A DNA stretch of 64,000 bases from the NCBI RefSeq assembly GCF_041929205.1, contig NZ_JBHFNT010000215.1, one strand, 5' to 3'. Made by a program: the position numbers and the translations under genes. The first letter of the stretch is position 1. Each line of letters begins with the position of its first letter. Origin of the DNA: Floridanema evergladense. Its GTDB lineage: Bacteria; Cyanobacteriota; Cyanobacteriia; Cyanobacteriales; Aerosakkonemataceae. Below the pieces are notes generated by a model. The model was not told the DNA's origin. It saw nothing but the letters and a program-made list of their open reading frames with translations, and made no database searches. Below are positions 40,640 to 49,534 of this stretch, one piece after another.

Positions 40640-43228
40640 TTAGATGGTGGCTTGAATGTCAAAACCAAGAATACGCCTTACTGATTCATCGGGGTTGGGT
40701 TCTGGGAAAGAGTTATCTCTGTAAGGGTTAATTCCGTAAGTATTTACTGACAGTCTTCTGCCATCGCCACTAATATCAAGAGTGACGTAATTGAAGGTAT
40801 CTGGTGAATAAAAATCCACTGGTTGACGTAGCCTGTTAGCGTTAGGATCGCCTTCACGAAATACATTTTCTAAACCGGGAAAGTTGGGATTTAATCCTAG
40901 TGGATCGGCCCCTCTTGCTTGCTGTTGCGCGACAATTCCATCGGCTAAAGATTTAATATTTTCAAAACTACGATTGGTAATTAAACCGGGGCCAAAAGCA
41001 CCTAATGGCCCACCAACTATGGTGAAAGTGTTAGGAACTAGGACACGGGAACCTGTGACTGGATCGAAATAAGTTAGTTCGTTGACGCGAAATTCGTGAT
41101 CGTCAGCGGTGAGAAATACTACGTTTTTAATTTGGTTATCGGCAATAAATTTGAGTAATTCGTTGCGTTCGGCACGATAACCTCCAATCCAAGTTTTTCC
41201 TGTATCTAAGGGGATGATTCTATTCCCGCTGGTGCTGGCATTTTCATCGATCGGTGTGGAAATAGCAATTAATTTCCAGGTGGTGTTGTCATTTTTGGCT
41301 TGTAAAAGTGTTTGTTTAAGCCACTCAAATTGAGTGTCGCCTAACATAGTTCGATCGGGATTATTAGCTCGATCGCCTGTGTCATCTACCGTTGCTCCTG
41401 CGGCGTTAACTCTCCTCATGCGAATGTCACGATAGGAGCGATCGTCTACGTTAATAAAAATAGCATTTGCTCCCCATTTTTGGGCAAAATATAATTTGTC
41501 TGTGCCATTAGTATTGGGATCGTTGGGTGCAGAAATTTTTACTTCTCTGATTGGTTGGTAATCTTTATAAGCTTGCAGTACCGCATCTTGAAATCCGGGG
41601 GTTTTATTAATAAAAGTCCCGGTATTGTTGACATCAAAAATGGGATTTGTGGCATCTACACCCGCACCCGCAGGAGTACCAGCAGGCGCACCTCCATTAG
41701 CAAATTGTCGATCGCCAAGTTCGTGATTATCTAACAGCGTGTAGTTACTTTGGGAAGCATAAAGTGATTGTAAACCTGAGAATCCACCGGGATTTACAGG
41801 TAACAAATTTTCTAAATATTTCCGCCGATAATCAGCTAAACTTTGCGCTCGATCGGTAAAAGGATCGGCTGTTAGTGGAGAGTTATTTCTGCCAGTATTT
41901 GGATCGCCGCTTCTGGTTTCATAAATAACGTCGCCTAAGTAAACAAAGAAGTCTAAATTTAAGTTAGGGAATTGTTTACTTAAATTATAAGGTCGCCATT
42001 CACCTGCTGTATCGGCACTAAAAGCCATGCGAACAGGTACTCTATCTGTGGGATTTGGTGCGGTTTTAAAAGTTCCTGTTTGGCTAATTTGTCCTCCGGG
42101 TGCGAGGAAGCGGTAATAATAACGAGTATTGCTTTGTAAGAAGGTATTATCTATTTTGATGGTGTAGTCGCGATCGGGATTTGTTTGCGTAACAAAGGTA
42201 TTTTTAATGTCAGTAAATTGGGGATTTGTAGAAACTTGTACGACTAAATCGCTGAGTTTACCTCTTTGAGTAGAAGTGTCGGCAGTTCTTGTCCAGAGAA
42301 TAGCACTATTTTCTGTGGCATCTCCAGAGGCTACAGCATTGAAAACAACATTATTGGTAGTGTTAGCGTTGCGTGCTTCTCGTAATCCATTGGTGACAAA
42401 ATGTTGATATGCTTGTAGAGAATTGAAACCAGCATTTCTCAAGTCTGAATTATTGGCTAAGTAGTAACCAACGTTAAGAAATGGCGAAGAAATGCGCCTT
42501 TCGTTTAATCCAAATAGTTGAAAATGTTCCAATAATTGCCGATCGCTTAATCTCGCTGCTACTAAATCCGGGTATAATTGACGGTAGTAACTTAAATCTA
42601 AAGCAGCAGAAAATTCTCTACTTTCATTTAAGCCAAAGGTGACAAAATGTTGTAAGGCTCGATAGCGATCGCTCCCAAATGCCGCATTAACATCAGCATT
42701 ATTTTGTAAATAAAAAGTTGGCTCGAAAAATTCACTAAATAATCTGCCTTCTTTGATACCATTAATTATTAAATGCTGGAAAGTTTGCGATCGATTTCCC
42801 TGAAACGCAGTATTAACATCCCCATTGTTTGCCAAGTAAAAATCTAAGTTAGCAACCGCAGAAAATCTGCGTCTTTCATTGACTCCTAAACTTTGTAAAT
42901 GAGTCAAAGCTTGTTCCCGATTTCCTCCAAAAGCTTGCCTTAAATCAGCATTACTATTTAGATAAAAATCTACATTGACAAAGGGTGAAAATCTTCTGCC
43001 TTCTTGCACACCTAGATTTTGCAAATGAGTCAGAAGTTGGCTATTATTCAACCTAGCTAAATCAGCATTGTTATCCCGATAAAAATTCAAATCTACAAAC
43101 GGGGAAAATGCTCGACCTTCGTTCAACCCTAAATTTGTAAAGTGAGAAAAAGCTTGTTGGTCATTTAATCCTGCCAAATCAGGATTAGCAGCACGGTAAA
43201 AGCTGGCATTAAATAAGTTAACGCTCAT
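40640..43228 (-). CDS. PhoD-type alkaline phosphatase/phosphodiesterase with seven N-terminal repeats
   Basis: An 862-residue protein in two parts. Residues about 4-300 are seven repeats of roughly 40 residues with the pattern FYxxNxDLxxLNxxQLLxHL, then a GLNEGRxFSPFVD-like joint. After a fibronectin-like strand region (VVFNAVASGDATENSAILWT), residues about 395-862 form the PhoD metallophosphoesterase: FFVYLGDVIYETRSGDP, YTLLDNHELGDRQ, NTTWKLIAISTPID and VVFLTADDHEFRVNEL carry the metal ligands. PhoD enzymes hydrolyse phosphomono- or diesters outside the cytoplasm. No Sec or Tat signal is visible, so export may use another route. The same repeat type begins the next gene upstream. Confidence 0.88.
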   Translation of the reverse strand: MSVNLFNASFYRAANPDLAGLNDQQAFSHFTNLGLNEGRAFSPFVDLNFYRDNNADLARLNNSQLLTHLQNLGVQEGRRFSPFVNVDFYLNSNADLRQAFGGNREQALTHLQSLGVNERRRFSAVANLDFYLANNGDVNTAFQGNRSQTFQHLIINGIKEGRLFSEFFEPTFYLQNNADVNAAFGSDRYRALQHFVTFGLNESREFSAALDLSYYRQLYPDLVAARLSDRQLLEHFQLFGLNERRISSPFLNVGYYLANNSDLRNAGFNSLQAYQHFVTNGLREARNANTTNNVVFNAVASGDATENSAILWTRTADTSTQRGKLSDLVVQVSTNPQFTDIKNTFVTQTNPDRDYTIKIDNTFLQSNTRYYYRFLAPGGQISQTGTFKTAPNPTDRVPVRMAFSADTAGEWRPYNLSKQFPNLNLDFFVYLGDVIYETRSGDPNTGRNNSPLTADPFTDRAQSLADYRRKYLENLLPVNPGGFSGLQSLYASQSNYTLLDNHELGDRQFANGGAPAGTPAGAGVDATNPIFDVNNTGTFINKTPGFQDAVLQAYKDYQPIREVKISAPNDPNTNGTDKLYFAQKWGANAIFINVDDRSYRDIRMRRVNAAGATVDDTGDRANNPDRTMLGDTQFEWLKQTLLQAKNDNTTWKLIAISTPIDENASTSGNRIIPLDTGKTWIGGYRAERNELLKFIADNQIKNVVFLTADDHEFRVNELTYFDPVTGSRVLVPNTFTIVGGPLGAFGPGLITNRSFENIKSLADGIVAQQQARGADPLGLNPNFPGLENVFREGDPNANRLRQPVDFYSPDTFNYVTLDISGDGRRLSVNTYGINPYRDNSFPEPNPDESVRRILGFDIQATI

Positions 43229-43363
43229 AAGTATAGTTTAACTTTGTTTAGAATTTGGTTTTTCTTGACGATTGCAGATACCTAGATTAGAAATACCATA
43301 CTTTTCTATTTACTTGTCTCTTTTTATAAAATATTAATGAAGTAGTACAAATTCTTTAGTCCA

Positions 43364-43409
43364 TTGTCAGGACTTCAATCCTATCTTTATAGGAATCAAG
43401 TCCTGACAA
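43364..43409 (-). terminator. Hairpin after the subtilisin gene
   Basis: A perfect 12-bp stem TTGTCAGGACTT / AAGTCCTGACAA with an inner TCCTAT / ATAGGA stem, starting about 11 bases after the S8 stop codon. There is no strong U-run. It may separate or attenuate transcription between the subtilisin and PhoD genes. Confidence 0.65.
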
Positions 43410-43419
43410 CGAAGTTTTT

Positions 43420-45114
43420 TTAACTTAAGAATTCTCCAGGTTGAGTTAGTTGCATCCAGGTATTGTTAGAGTTGGCACTCAAGGTGCGATCGGTCAACAT
43501 ATCCTGTATACTCACTCTTGTACTATTACCAAGAGAATGCAATTCATTACTCAAATTAGCAATAGCTAATTCCCGGCAACTGCCTTGAGTAGATGCTAAA
43601 TCAACTTCATTTAAAGCCGAATAAATTGAATCTCCATCTACTCTATCTATTCCCTGAGTTACTGGCACATTTTCCGCCATAAAATCACCAGAAACTTCAT
43701 CAATTTGCTCTCCAGTCAAACTATCAACAGCAACATTAGCAGCTTGACTGAAATTGCCAGAAGAATTACTACTCAAAACTTGACTCGATCGCTGAACAAC
43801 AGAGGAATTAGCAGTTTTTGTTAATATTCTTTCCACTTGTGTAGGTCCAAGATTGGGATTACTACTCAAAATTAATGCTGCTAATCCCGCAATATGTGGC
43901 GATGCCATTGATGTACCACTCAAAGTTATGTAGCTATTACCCAGAAAAGTAGAGGAAATACCCACCCCTGGAGCATTCACATAATCTAATGGTAAGTTTC
44001 CTGATAAATTAGAAAAACTTGCCATTTGATTATTTCTATTAACTGCACCTACAGCAATACCAAAATGAGTAGCGTATTTAGCTGGATAAGTTGGTTGAGC
44101 TTGGCTTTCATTTCCTGCGGCATAAACTACAACTGCTCCTTTTTCTGCGGCATATTTAATAGCTGAAGCTTCTACCGCAGTGGTATTATCTCCACCTAAA
44201 CTAAGATTAATTACTTTCGCTCCATTATCGACCGCGTAGCGAATTCCCGCAGCTACATCAAGTACGGAACCATTGCCAGAAGCATCCAACACTCTTACTG
44301 GCATAATTTTGGCATTAGGTGCTACTCCAGTGACACCAAAACCGTTATTTTCTGCGGCAATTGTACCTGCAACGTGAGTACCATGTCCTTCTAAATCCAT
44401 TGGGTCGTTATCCCTACTAACGAAATCCCAACCGCGAACATCATCTATATAACCATTGCCGTCATCATCTTTTCTGTTGCCAGGAATTTCTTTGGTATTT
44501 ACCCAAATATTTCCATCTAAATCGCTGTGATTATAATCGACTCCTGTATCTACAACAGCGACAACAATTCCCTGACCAGTGTAACCTCTACTCCAAGCTT
44601 CCGGTGCTTTAATTGCATCCAAATTCCAACTATTTCCAGCTAAATCAGCAACTTCTGAAAAGGTTCTTTGTCCTGTAGCAGAAGCAACAGCAGCAGAGGC
44701 ATTTGCTAAACCAAAACCAAAAGTGCTATTGTAAGGGATTGGTGAACCTGCTCGTCCTTCAGCAAACCCAATTTTACTGAAGTGTTGCCAAAGTTGCAAG
44801 TTAGTGAAACTAGCTAAATCTGGGTTTTTTTGACGGTAATAGTTAAGGTCTATGTATGGAGAAAAAGTTCGTCCTTCATTGATACCACTACTTATTAAAT
44901 GTTCCAACAACTGACGATTGTTCAAACCAGTTAAATCGGGGTTACTTTGCTGATAATATCTTAGATCGATAAAAGGTGAAAAAATCCTCCCCCGATCGAT
45001 CCCAGTTGTAGTGAAGTTATTTAACAGTTGAGCGTCAGTTAAATTAGCCAAATCAGGATTGCTTTGGCGGTAAAATCCGAGATCGATGAAATCTGAAAAG
45101 TTTGCAGTAGACAT
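43420..45114 (-). CDS. S8 family subtilisin-like protease with three N-terminal repeats
   Basis: A 564-residue protein. Residues about 5-125 are three copies of the same 38-40-residue repeat as in the neighbouring PhoD protein (DLGFYRQSNPDLANLTDAQL; RGRIFSPFIDLRYYQQSNPD; EGRTFSPYIDLNYYRQKNPD). The protease domain follows with the catalytic triad in VVAVVDTGVDYNHSDL (Asp), EGHGTHVAGTIAA (His) and SGTSMASPHIAGLAALI (Ser), plus the oxyanion Asn in VVYAAGNESQ. The last 120 residues are Ser/Asn-rich and unassigned. No signal peptide is visible. A GTG at 45129 gives five extra residues; the ATG at 45114 is chosen. It is likely extracellular or surface-bound. Confidence 0.9.
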   Translation of the reverse strand: MSTANFSDFIDLGFYRQSNPDLANLTDAQLLNNFTTTGIDRGRIFSPFIDLRYYQQSNPDLTGLNNRQLLEHLISSGINEGRTFSPYIDLNYYRQKNPDLASFTNLQLWQHFSKIGFAEGRAGSPIPYNSTFGFGLANASAAVASATGQRTFSEVADLAGNSWNLDAIKAPEAWSRGYTGQGIVVAVVDTGVDYNHSDLDGNIWVNTKEIPGNRKDDDGNGYIDDVRGWDFVSRDNDPMDLEGHGTHVAGTIAAENNGFGVTGVAPNAKIMPVRVLDASGNGSVLDVAAGIRYAVDNGAKVINLSLGGDNTTAVEASAIKYAAEKGAVVVYAAGNESQAQPTYPAKYATHFGIAVGAVNRNNQMASFSNLSGNLPLDYVNAPGVGISSTFLGNSYITLSGTSMASPHIAGLAALILSSNPNLGPTQVERILTKTANSSVVQRSSQVLSSNSSGNFSQAANVAVDSLTGEQIDEVSGDFMAENVPVTQGIDRVDGDSIYSALNEVDLASTQGSCRELAIANLSNELHSLGNSTRVSIQDMLTDRTLSANSNNTWMQLTQPGEFLS

Positions 45115-45564
45115 ACGGTGAGAATTCACTTTATGCAGCGTGCATAATGACAGTTTTCGACGTTAAGAGAACACATCCTCACACAAAGATATTGACGATG
45201 AAAGGTTTTCTGGTTGAAGGAATCAATGATGTTTCGCTGATTCCGAAAATAAATACAGTTTGAAAGCAAGGTCTTCCGTAATTAGTATAGATAAATTTTG
45301 CTAATCAAAGGTAGCGGTTAGCTGGTGCAGTGAGAAACTCAATGCGTTGAAGCTAATAAGTCAAGTTTCGTTAGCCCCTGAAGTACGGAAGATCTGAAAA
45401 CCTAGTTTAGGTTGCCCAAGTTCTTAACGTCGCATAACATCACTACGACTAAATAAAAATAATTTATTTCAAATGATTTTTGCAGTAAATAATACGTATA
45501 AAAAATGTTTTGCGATCGCCTTTTCAGTGCAAATATTTACCGATTGATTTGAAAAAATATACCC
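45115..45564. other. Non-coding region upstream of the subtilisin gene with nested stems
   Basis: This 450-bp region lacks genes but shows a nested structure at 45270-45394. An 11-bp outer stem (GGTCTTCCGTA with TACGGAAGATC, one G-T) encloses TTAGCT (45318) with AGCTAA (45351), which encloses GCAGTGAG-AAA-CTCAATGC (45327-45345). A further hairpin AACCTA-GTT-TAGGTT lies at 45399-45413. On the minus strand this would be the 5' leader of the S8 gene. It could be a structured leader RNA, a small RNA or another dispersed element. Confidence 0.5.
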
Positions 45565-46809
45565 TTAACTAAAAGTAGGTGGATGTTTGTCATACCAACT
45601 TTGCCAAGCTAACCGATGTATTTCCCGCCAACTTACATTATTTTCCTTAGCTAATTGGGCGCAATCTTCATATTCTGGTTGAACGTTGGTAATATTGCCG
45701 TTTGTGCCAGCGATTTTTACCCTAACTTCGCCGTAGGGAGTTGAGACTTTTTGAATTTCCCTTGGCAGAATGGATCTTTGTTGAAGACAATGACGAATTC
45801 CTAAAGTTGTAGTTTCTCGAAATAAAATAGTTTCGCAAATTGATTGTTTTTCGGGATGACAGATAACTGTTAATAACACGCCTTGGCGGGATTTTTTCAT
45901 CACAATTGGTTGAGTGAAAACATCTAAAGCACCAGCTGTTAGTAAGGCATCAAAAGTGTAAGCGATCGCTTGAGGACTCAAATCATCAATTTGCGTTGAC
46001 AAAACCGCAATAGTTTCTAATTCCGTATTAGTTGCAGTATAATTATTAATAGTAGTTGATGCTGTTTCCTCACCAATCCATAATCTGAGAATATTGGGAA
46101 TCGGTAATTGTCGAGAACCTGCACCTAAACCTACTTTTTGAATCGTCATTCTGGGGGGGGAACCAAAAGCATCAGCGAGAGTAACTGCGATCGCTGCTCC
46201 TGTAGGCGTAACCAATTCCTTTTCAATTCCGTTACTATAAACTGGGACTTGCCGATATTCCCACAACTTTAACACTGCTGGAGTTGGTACTGGCATTTGA
46301 CCGTGAGCCGCTTTAATTGTGCCCCCACCAGTAGGCAAAGGCGAACAATAAAATCGCTCAATTCCTAACCAATCTAAACCCAAACAAGTACCAACAATAT
46401 CGACGATCGCATCAGTCGCCCCTACTTCATGAAAATGCACTTTTTCCGGCGCAACACCATGAACCGCACCTTCTGCTTCTGCCAATTTCCGAAACACAGC
46501 TAAACTCATCTTTTCTGCCTGATTAGGTAAGCCAGCTGCTAAGATCGTCCTTTCTATTTCTGGCAAATGACGTGCATGAATATGATGCTCTTCACGATCG
46601 TGGTCATTAGTTAAATCTACATGAACCTTGGTGGCTTCCTGACCATTACGATGCACCAATTCTGCCCGTAATTGGTATTCGTCAGAAATCCCCAAAAGAC
46701 TCAGCTTTTCTCTTAAGTAATCCAAAGGAACACCAGCATGAACTAGTGCGCCTAAACACATATCACCAGCAATTCCAGTCGGACAATCTAGGTAAGCTAC
46801 TTTTTTCAT
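45565..46809 (-). CDS. larC: LarC, nickel insertion protein for the nickel-pincer cofactor
   Basis: LarC inserts nickel into the pincer nucleotide cofactor of lactate racemase-type enzymes (former DUF111). The 414-residue protein begins KKVAYLDCPTGIAGDMCLGA and shows the His-rich stretch REEHHIHARHLPEI, EKVHFHEVGATDAIVDIVGT, SPLPTGGGTIKAAHGQMPVP and ELVTPTGAAIAVTLADAFG. It is a single unbroken frame, unlike lactobacilli, where a programmed frameshift splits the gene. LarB, LarE and LarA are not in the window; isolated larC is common in cyanobacteria, so its client there is uncertain. Start ATG at 46809. Confidence 0.92.
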   Translation of the reverse strand: MKKVAYLDCPTGIAGDMCLGALVHAGVPLDYLREKLSLLGISDEYQLRAELVHRNGQEATKVHVDLTNDHDREEHHIHARHLPEIERTILAAGLPNQAEKMSLAVFRKLAEAEGAVHGVAPEKVHFHEVGATDAIVDIVGTCLGLDWLGIERFYCSPLPTGGGTIKAAHGQMPVPTPAVLKLWEYRQVPVYSNGIEKELVTPTGAAIAVTLADAFGSPPRMTIQKVGLGAGSRQLPIPNILRLWIGEETASTTINNYTATNTELETIAVLSTQIDDLSPQAIAYTFDALLTAGALDVFTQPIVMKKSRQGVLLTVICHPEKQSICETILFRETTTLGIRHCLQQRSILPREIQKVSTPYGEVRVKIAGTNGNITNVQPEYEDCAQLAKENNVSWREIHRLAWQSWYDKHPPTFS

Positions 46810-46979
46810 TTGCCTTTGTTATTAGTCATTGGTTATCGATCGATTGTTGTTAGTTGTTAGTTAGACAAATTGAATAAAATTTCATGAAGCATCTTTACTA
46901 GTGTAGTGTGACGAAAATAACTATACAGTTAAAAGTAAGTGTTTTTTCCTTCTGCCTTCATAATATTAGTGAAATTTTT

Positions 46980-47639
46980 ATGGCTACAGTTTACCAAATT
47001 CACCCAAACAGCCCCCAAACTCGCTTTGTAGATCAGATTAAGGACGACCTGAAAAGCGGGGCAGTAATGCTATATCCAACAGATACAGTTTACGCGATCG
47101 GATGTGACATATCCTCCAAATCAGCCATCCAAAGAGTCAGACGCATCAAACAAATGTCAAATGACAAGCCATTAACTTTCCTCTGTCCTTCTTTATCTAA
47201 TGTGGCTACCTACGCTTTTGTGACAGACACAGCTTACCGAACTATGAAACGGTTGATTCCGGGGCCTTACACCTTCATCTTACCAACAACTAAGTTAGTA
47301 CCCCAAATTGTCATGAATCCAAAGCGGAAAACTACCGGGATTCGAGTACCAGATCATCCTGTTTGTTTAGCTTTATTGAACGCACTGGGTAATCCGATTA
47401 TTTCCACTTCCGCCCATGTGTTAGATCAAAATGAATCGGCACCCATTTCTGTGGAAAAAAATGGTTTCTTCTCCCAGGCAGAACTATTCGATCACCTAGA
47501 AAAATTAGTGGATGTTATTGTGGATAATGGCGAGGAACCACGTTACGAAGGTTCAACGATTATAGACCTCACTGGCGAAACACCGGAAATCACACGCCAA
47601 GGGATGGAATGGGAGACTGCTGCCGCTTGGCTTGGGTAA
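46980..47639 (+). CDS. Sua5/YciO/YrdC-family protein (probable threonylcarbamoyl-AMP synthase)
   Basis: A 219-residue YrdC-fold protein. Key stretches are MLYPTDTVYAIGCDISSKSA, RIKQMSNDKPLTFLCPSLSN, LIPGPYTFILPTTKLVPQ, TTGIRVPDHPVCLALLNALG and PIISTSAHV. Family members bind ATP, threonine and bicarbonate to make threonylcarbamoyl-AMP for t6A37 of tRNA. The RIKQMSNDKPLTF wording is close to the YciO subgroup, whose activity is weaker or uncertain, so the function is stated with caution. The frame opens at 46908, but MATVYQIHPN at 46980 is the natural start. Repeat copy E follows 26 bp after the stop codon. Confidence 0.85.
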   Translation: MATVYQIHPNSPQTRFVDQIKDDLKSGAVMLYPTDTVYAIGCDISSKSAIQRVRRIKQMSNDKPLTFLCPSLSNVATYAFVTDTAYRTMKRLIPGPYTFILPTTKLVPQIVMNPKRKTTGIRVPDHPVCLALLNALGNPIISTSAHVLDQNESAPISVEKNGFFSQAELFDHLEKLVDVIVDNGEEPRYEGSTIIDLTGETPEITRQGMEWETAAAWLG

Positions 47640-47665
47640 GCGCAATTTTACAGAGAATTGGTAAA

Positions 47666-47767
47666 CTCAGATTTTGCAACAGGGGAGGTAGAACCTCCCC
47701 TGACTCGTTCCCAGGTTGAACCTGGGAACGAGTAATAGAGGCTCCGCCTCTTGGTGCAAGCTCTGAG
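47666..47767. repeat. Dispersed cloverleaf-type element, copy E
   Basis: Inverted orientation. Terminal arms CTCAGATTTTGCA and TGCAAGCTCTGAG (partly paired) enclose GGGGAGGT-AGA-ACCTCCCC, ACTCGTTCCCAGG with its complement CCTGGGAACGAGT, and GAGGC-TCC-GCCTC. All three hairpins are perfect. It lies between the convergent Sua5-type and acyltransferase genes. Confidence 0.85.
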
Positions 47768-47796
47768 GATAACATTTGGCTTTAGACTAATGGTTA

Positions 47797-48675
47797 TCAT
47801 TTTGAATTTTGAATTTTGAATTTTGAATTAGTTTGATGCACTCGACAAACTAAATCATCTAATTCTTTTTGCATTAAATAACAAACTTTTTCATAGCAAT
47901 CATTAACGTATTGTCGATCGCTCGCTGCTTCCCTGCCATAGCGTTCAAAAATAATTGGCGGACAAACACGAGTTTCAATTTGTACTGGTAAGGGAATATG
48001 CGGCAAAGGGCCAATTCCAATTCCCCAAGGTAATCCCAAATAAATCGGAAAAACTATTGGGTCGATACCAAATAACCAAGGCATTCCCCACTCATGTAAC
48101 TGGCGCATTTGTTGGTAAATTTCCGCTAAAACTATAAAAGTTTCGTGAGCACCATGAGAAATTACCGGAACAATTGGTACTTCTTCTCGTAATGCTAATT
48201 TAATAAACCCTTTTCGCCCTGCAAAATAAATTTTATTGCGTAAACTATAGGGACGAAAAATATCTTCTGCGCCGCCAGGGTAAACTAACACGCTGGCATT
48301 TTTGCGGAAAGCTGCGATCGCCATTTTTGGATGAGCCTTAATTGCTCCAGCTTTTTCCGCTAACTGCGCTAATGGCAAACAAACTTCCCAAACATGAGGG
48401 TGCATTAAACCATAAACAGGACGAGAAAAACCAAATCGCTCAAACCAATCGTAAATCATCATAAACATATCTGGTGCGGCTAATCCTCCATTATGAGAAC
48501 CAACAAATAGCACTTTTCCCGGAGGAATTTGTTCCCAACCGCTAGTTTTTACCCGAAAATATTCATGATAAAGCCATCCTAAAAGAGGCATCCAAGATTG
48601 GATAAATTCTTCTTCTCGCCGTTCTAAAGACCAACCCGGTCTAGTTTTTCGCTGATAATTTTGAGACTTTTTCAT
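47797..48675 (-). CDS. Lysophospholipid/diacylglycerol acyltransferase-like protein
   Basis: A 292-residue membrane-associated acyltransferase of the LPLAT superfamily, MGAT/DGAT2-like subgroup. The catalytic His block is FVGSHNGGLAAPDMFMMIYD, the second block reads SVLVYPGGAEDIFRPYSLRN, and the third is EEVPIVPVISHGAHETFIVL. The plant relatives of this type are plastid phytyl ester and diacylglycerol acyltransferases, so a lipid ester substrate is plausible. The final residues (NSKFKIQNSK) are encoded by a tandem AATTTTGAATTTTGAA repeat and are unlikely to be functional. It starts at ATG 48675 and is isolated. Confidence 0.8.
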   Translation of the reverse strand: MKKSQNYQRKTRPGWSLERREEEFIQSWMPLLGWLYHEYFRVKTSGWEQIPPGKVLFVGSHNGGLAAPDMFMMIYDWFERFGFSRPVYGLMHPHVWEVCLPLAQLAEKAGAIKAHPKMAIAAFRKNASVLVYPGGAEDIFRPYSLRNKIYFAGRKGFIKLALREEVPIVPVISHGAHETFIVLAEIYQQMRQLHEWGMPWLFGIDPIVFPIYLGLPWGIGIGPLPHIPLPVQIETRVCPPIIFERYGREAASDRQYVNDCYEKVCYLMQKELDDLVCRVHQTNSKFKIQNSK

Positions 48676-48727
48676 AGTAGATTAACGTAAGTTTCTGGTT
48701 ATAACCTGTTTGCGTTTCTGAGTTTCC

Positions 48728-48836
48728 GATCCCCCTAAATCCCCCTTACCAAGGGGGACTTAACATCTAATTCCCTCCTTGATAATGGGAACTTAACATC
48801 TAATTCCCCCCTTGGTAAGGGGGGTTAGGGGGGATC
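48728..48836. repeat. GATCCCCC inverted repeat with internal duplication
   Basis: The outer arms GATCCCCCTAAATCCCCCTT and AAGGGGGGTTAGGGGGGATC are almost perfectly complementary. Between them the 25-bp string containing ACTTAACATCTAATTCCC occurs twice. This is a known-looking MITE-like or REP-like cyanobacterial repeat; no transposase is nearby. Confidence 0.85.
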
Positions 48837-48868
48837 TAAAATACAATCTATCTAAATAGCAAATTGAG

Positions 48869-49417
48869 TTATTTTTTAATGCGTCGATAATCCCAAGGCG
48901 GGACAAATTGAGGATCAATCCAAACTCCACGCGAATTTTTTTTAGCATCTGATTCTGCTTGTTCAATAATCTCTTTACTAGGACAATATCTGAGATATGG
49001 ACGATTAACTAATGCTAAACCTTCTCTCACTAAATTTTCTTGAACAAAAGTACCATTAGGTAAACGAACTTCTGCAATTTGCCGTCCGTACCGATCGGTA
49101 TCAGTGATATTCAAAACAACGCGATCGCCTCCTTGGTTAATTAATTGCTGTACTCTGGATTGTGCTTTAATTCCCCAATTAAATTGGTTTTTATCTAGCA
49201 ACTTTTGGCTATTCTTTTCCTTCTTGGAATGGGGAACTTCTGGCGCATCAATACAGGCAAAGCGGACGGTAACATTAGTTTTATCGCCTTGAGTGACAGC
49301 GATCGTATCCCCATCACTCACCCGCCGCACTGGGTAAGTATTTTGACCGGAAAATAAGTTACATCCGGCTAAACTTGCTACAAGTGCGATCGGAATCAAT
49401 TTGTGAAAGTGAATCAT
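48869..49417 (-). CDS. Secreted thermonuclease-family (SNase) lipoprotein
   Basis: A 182-residue staphylococcal-nuclease-fold protein with a lipoprotein signal (KLIPIALVASLAGC, lipobox LAGC). Catalytic positions are recognisable: Arg and metal Asp in VRFACIDAPEVPHSKKE, the aspartate-arginine of VSDGDTIAV upstream, and Arg in TDTDRYGRQIAEVRLPNG. Length and layout match cyanobacterial thermonuclease homologues. It is probably anchored to the outside of the cytoplasmic or outer membrane, degrading nucleic acid for nutrients or defence (inference). The conserved C-terminal RGVWIDPQFVPPWDYR is typical of the family. Single gene, divergent from the sugar cluster. Confidence 0.9.
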   Translation of the reverse strand: MIHFHKLIPIALVASLAGCNLFSGQNTYPVRRVSDGDTIAVTQGDKTNVTVRFACIDAPEVPHSKKEKNSQKLLDKNQFNWGIKAQSRVQQLINQGGDRVVLNITDTDRYGRQIAEVRLPNGTFVQENLVREGLALVNRPYLRYCPSKEIIEQAESDAKKNSRGVWIDPQFVPPWDYRRIKK

Positions 49418-49534
49418 GTATTTATATTTACCACAAAAAGAACAGCGTTTACATATATATTTCTATTTTGACAAACTTTTTTAGATCCGATACATAAGCG
49501 ATAATTAACTTAAATGGTGAATTTAGGTGGTACG

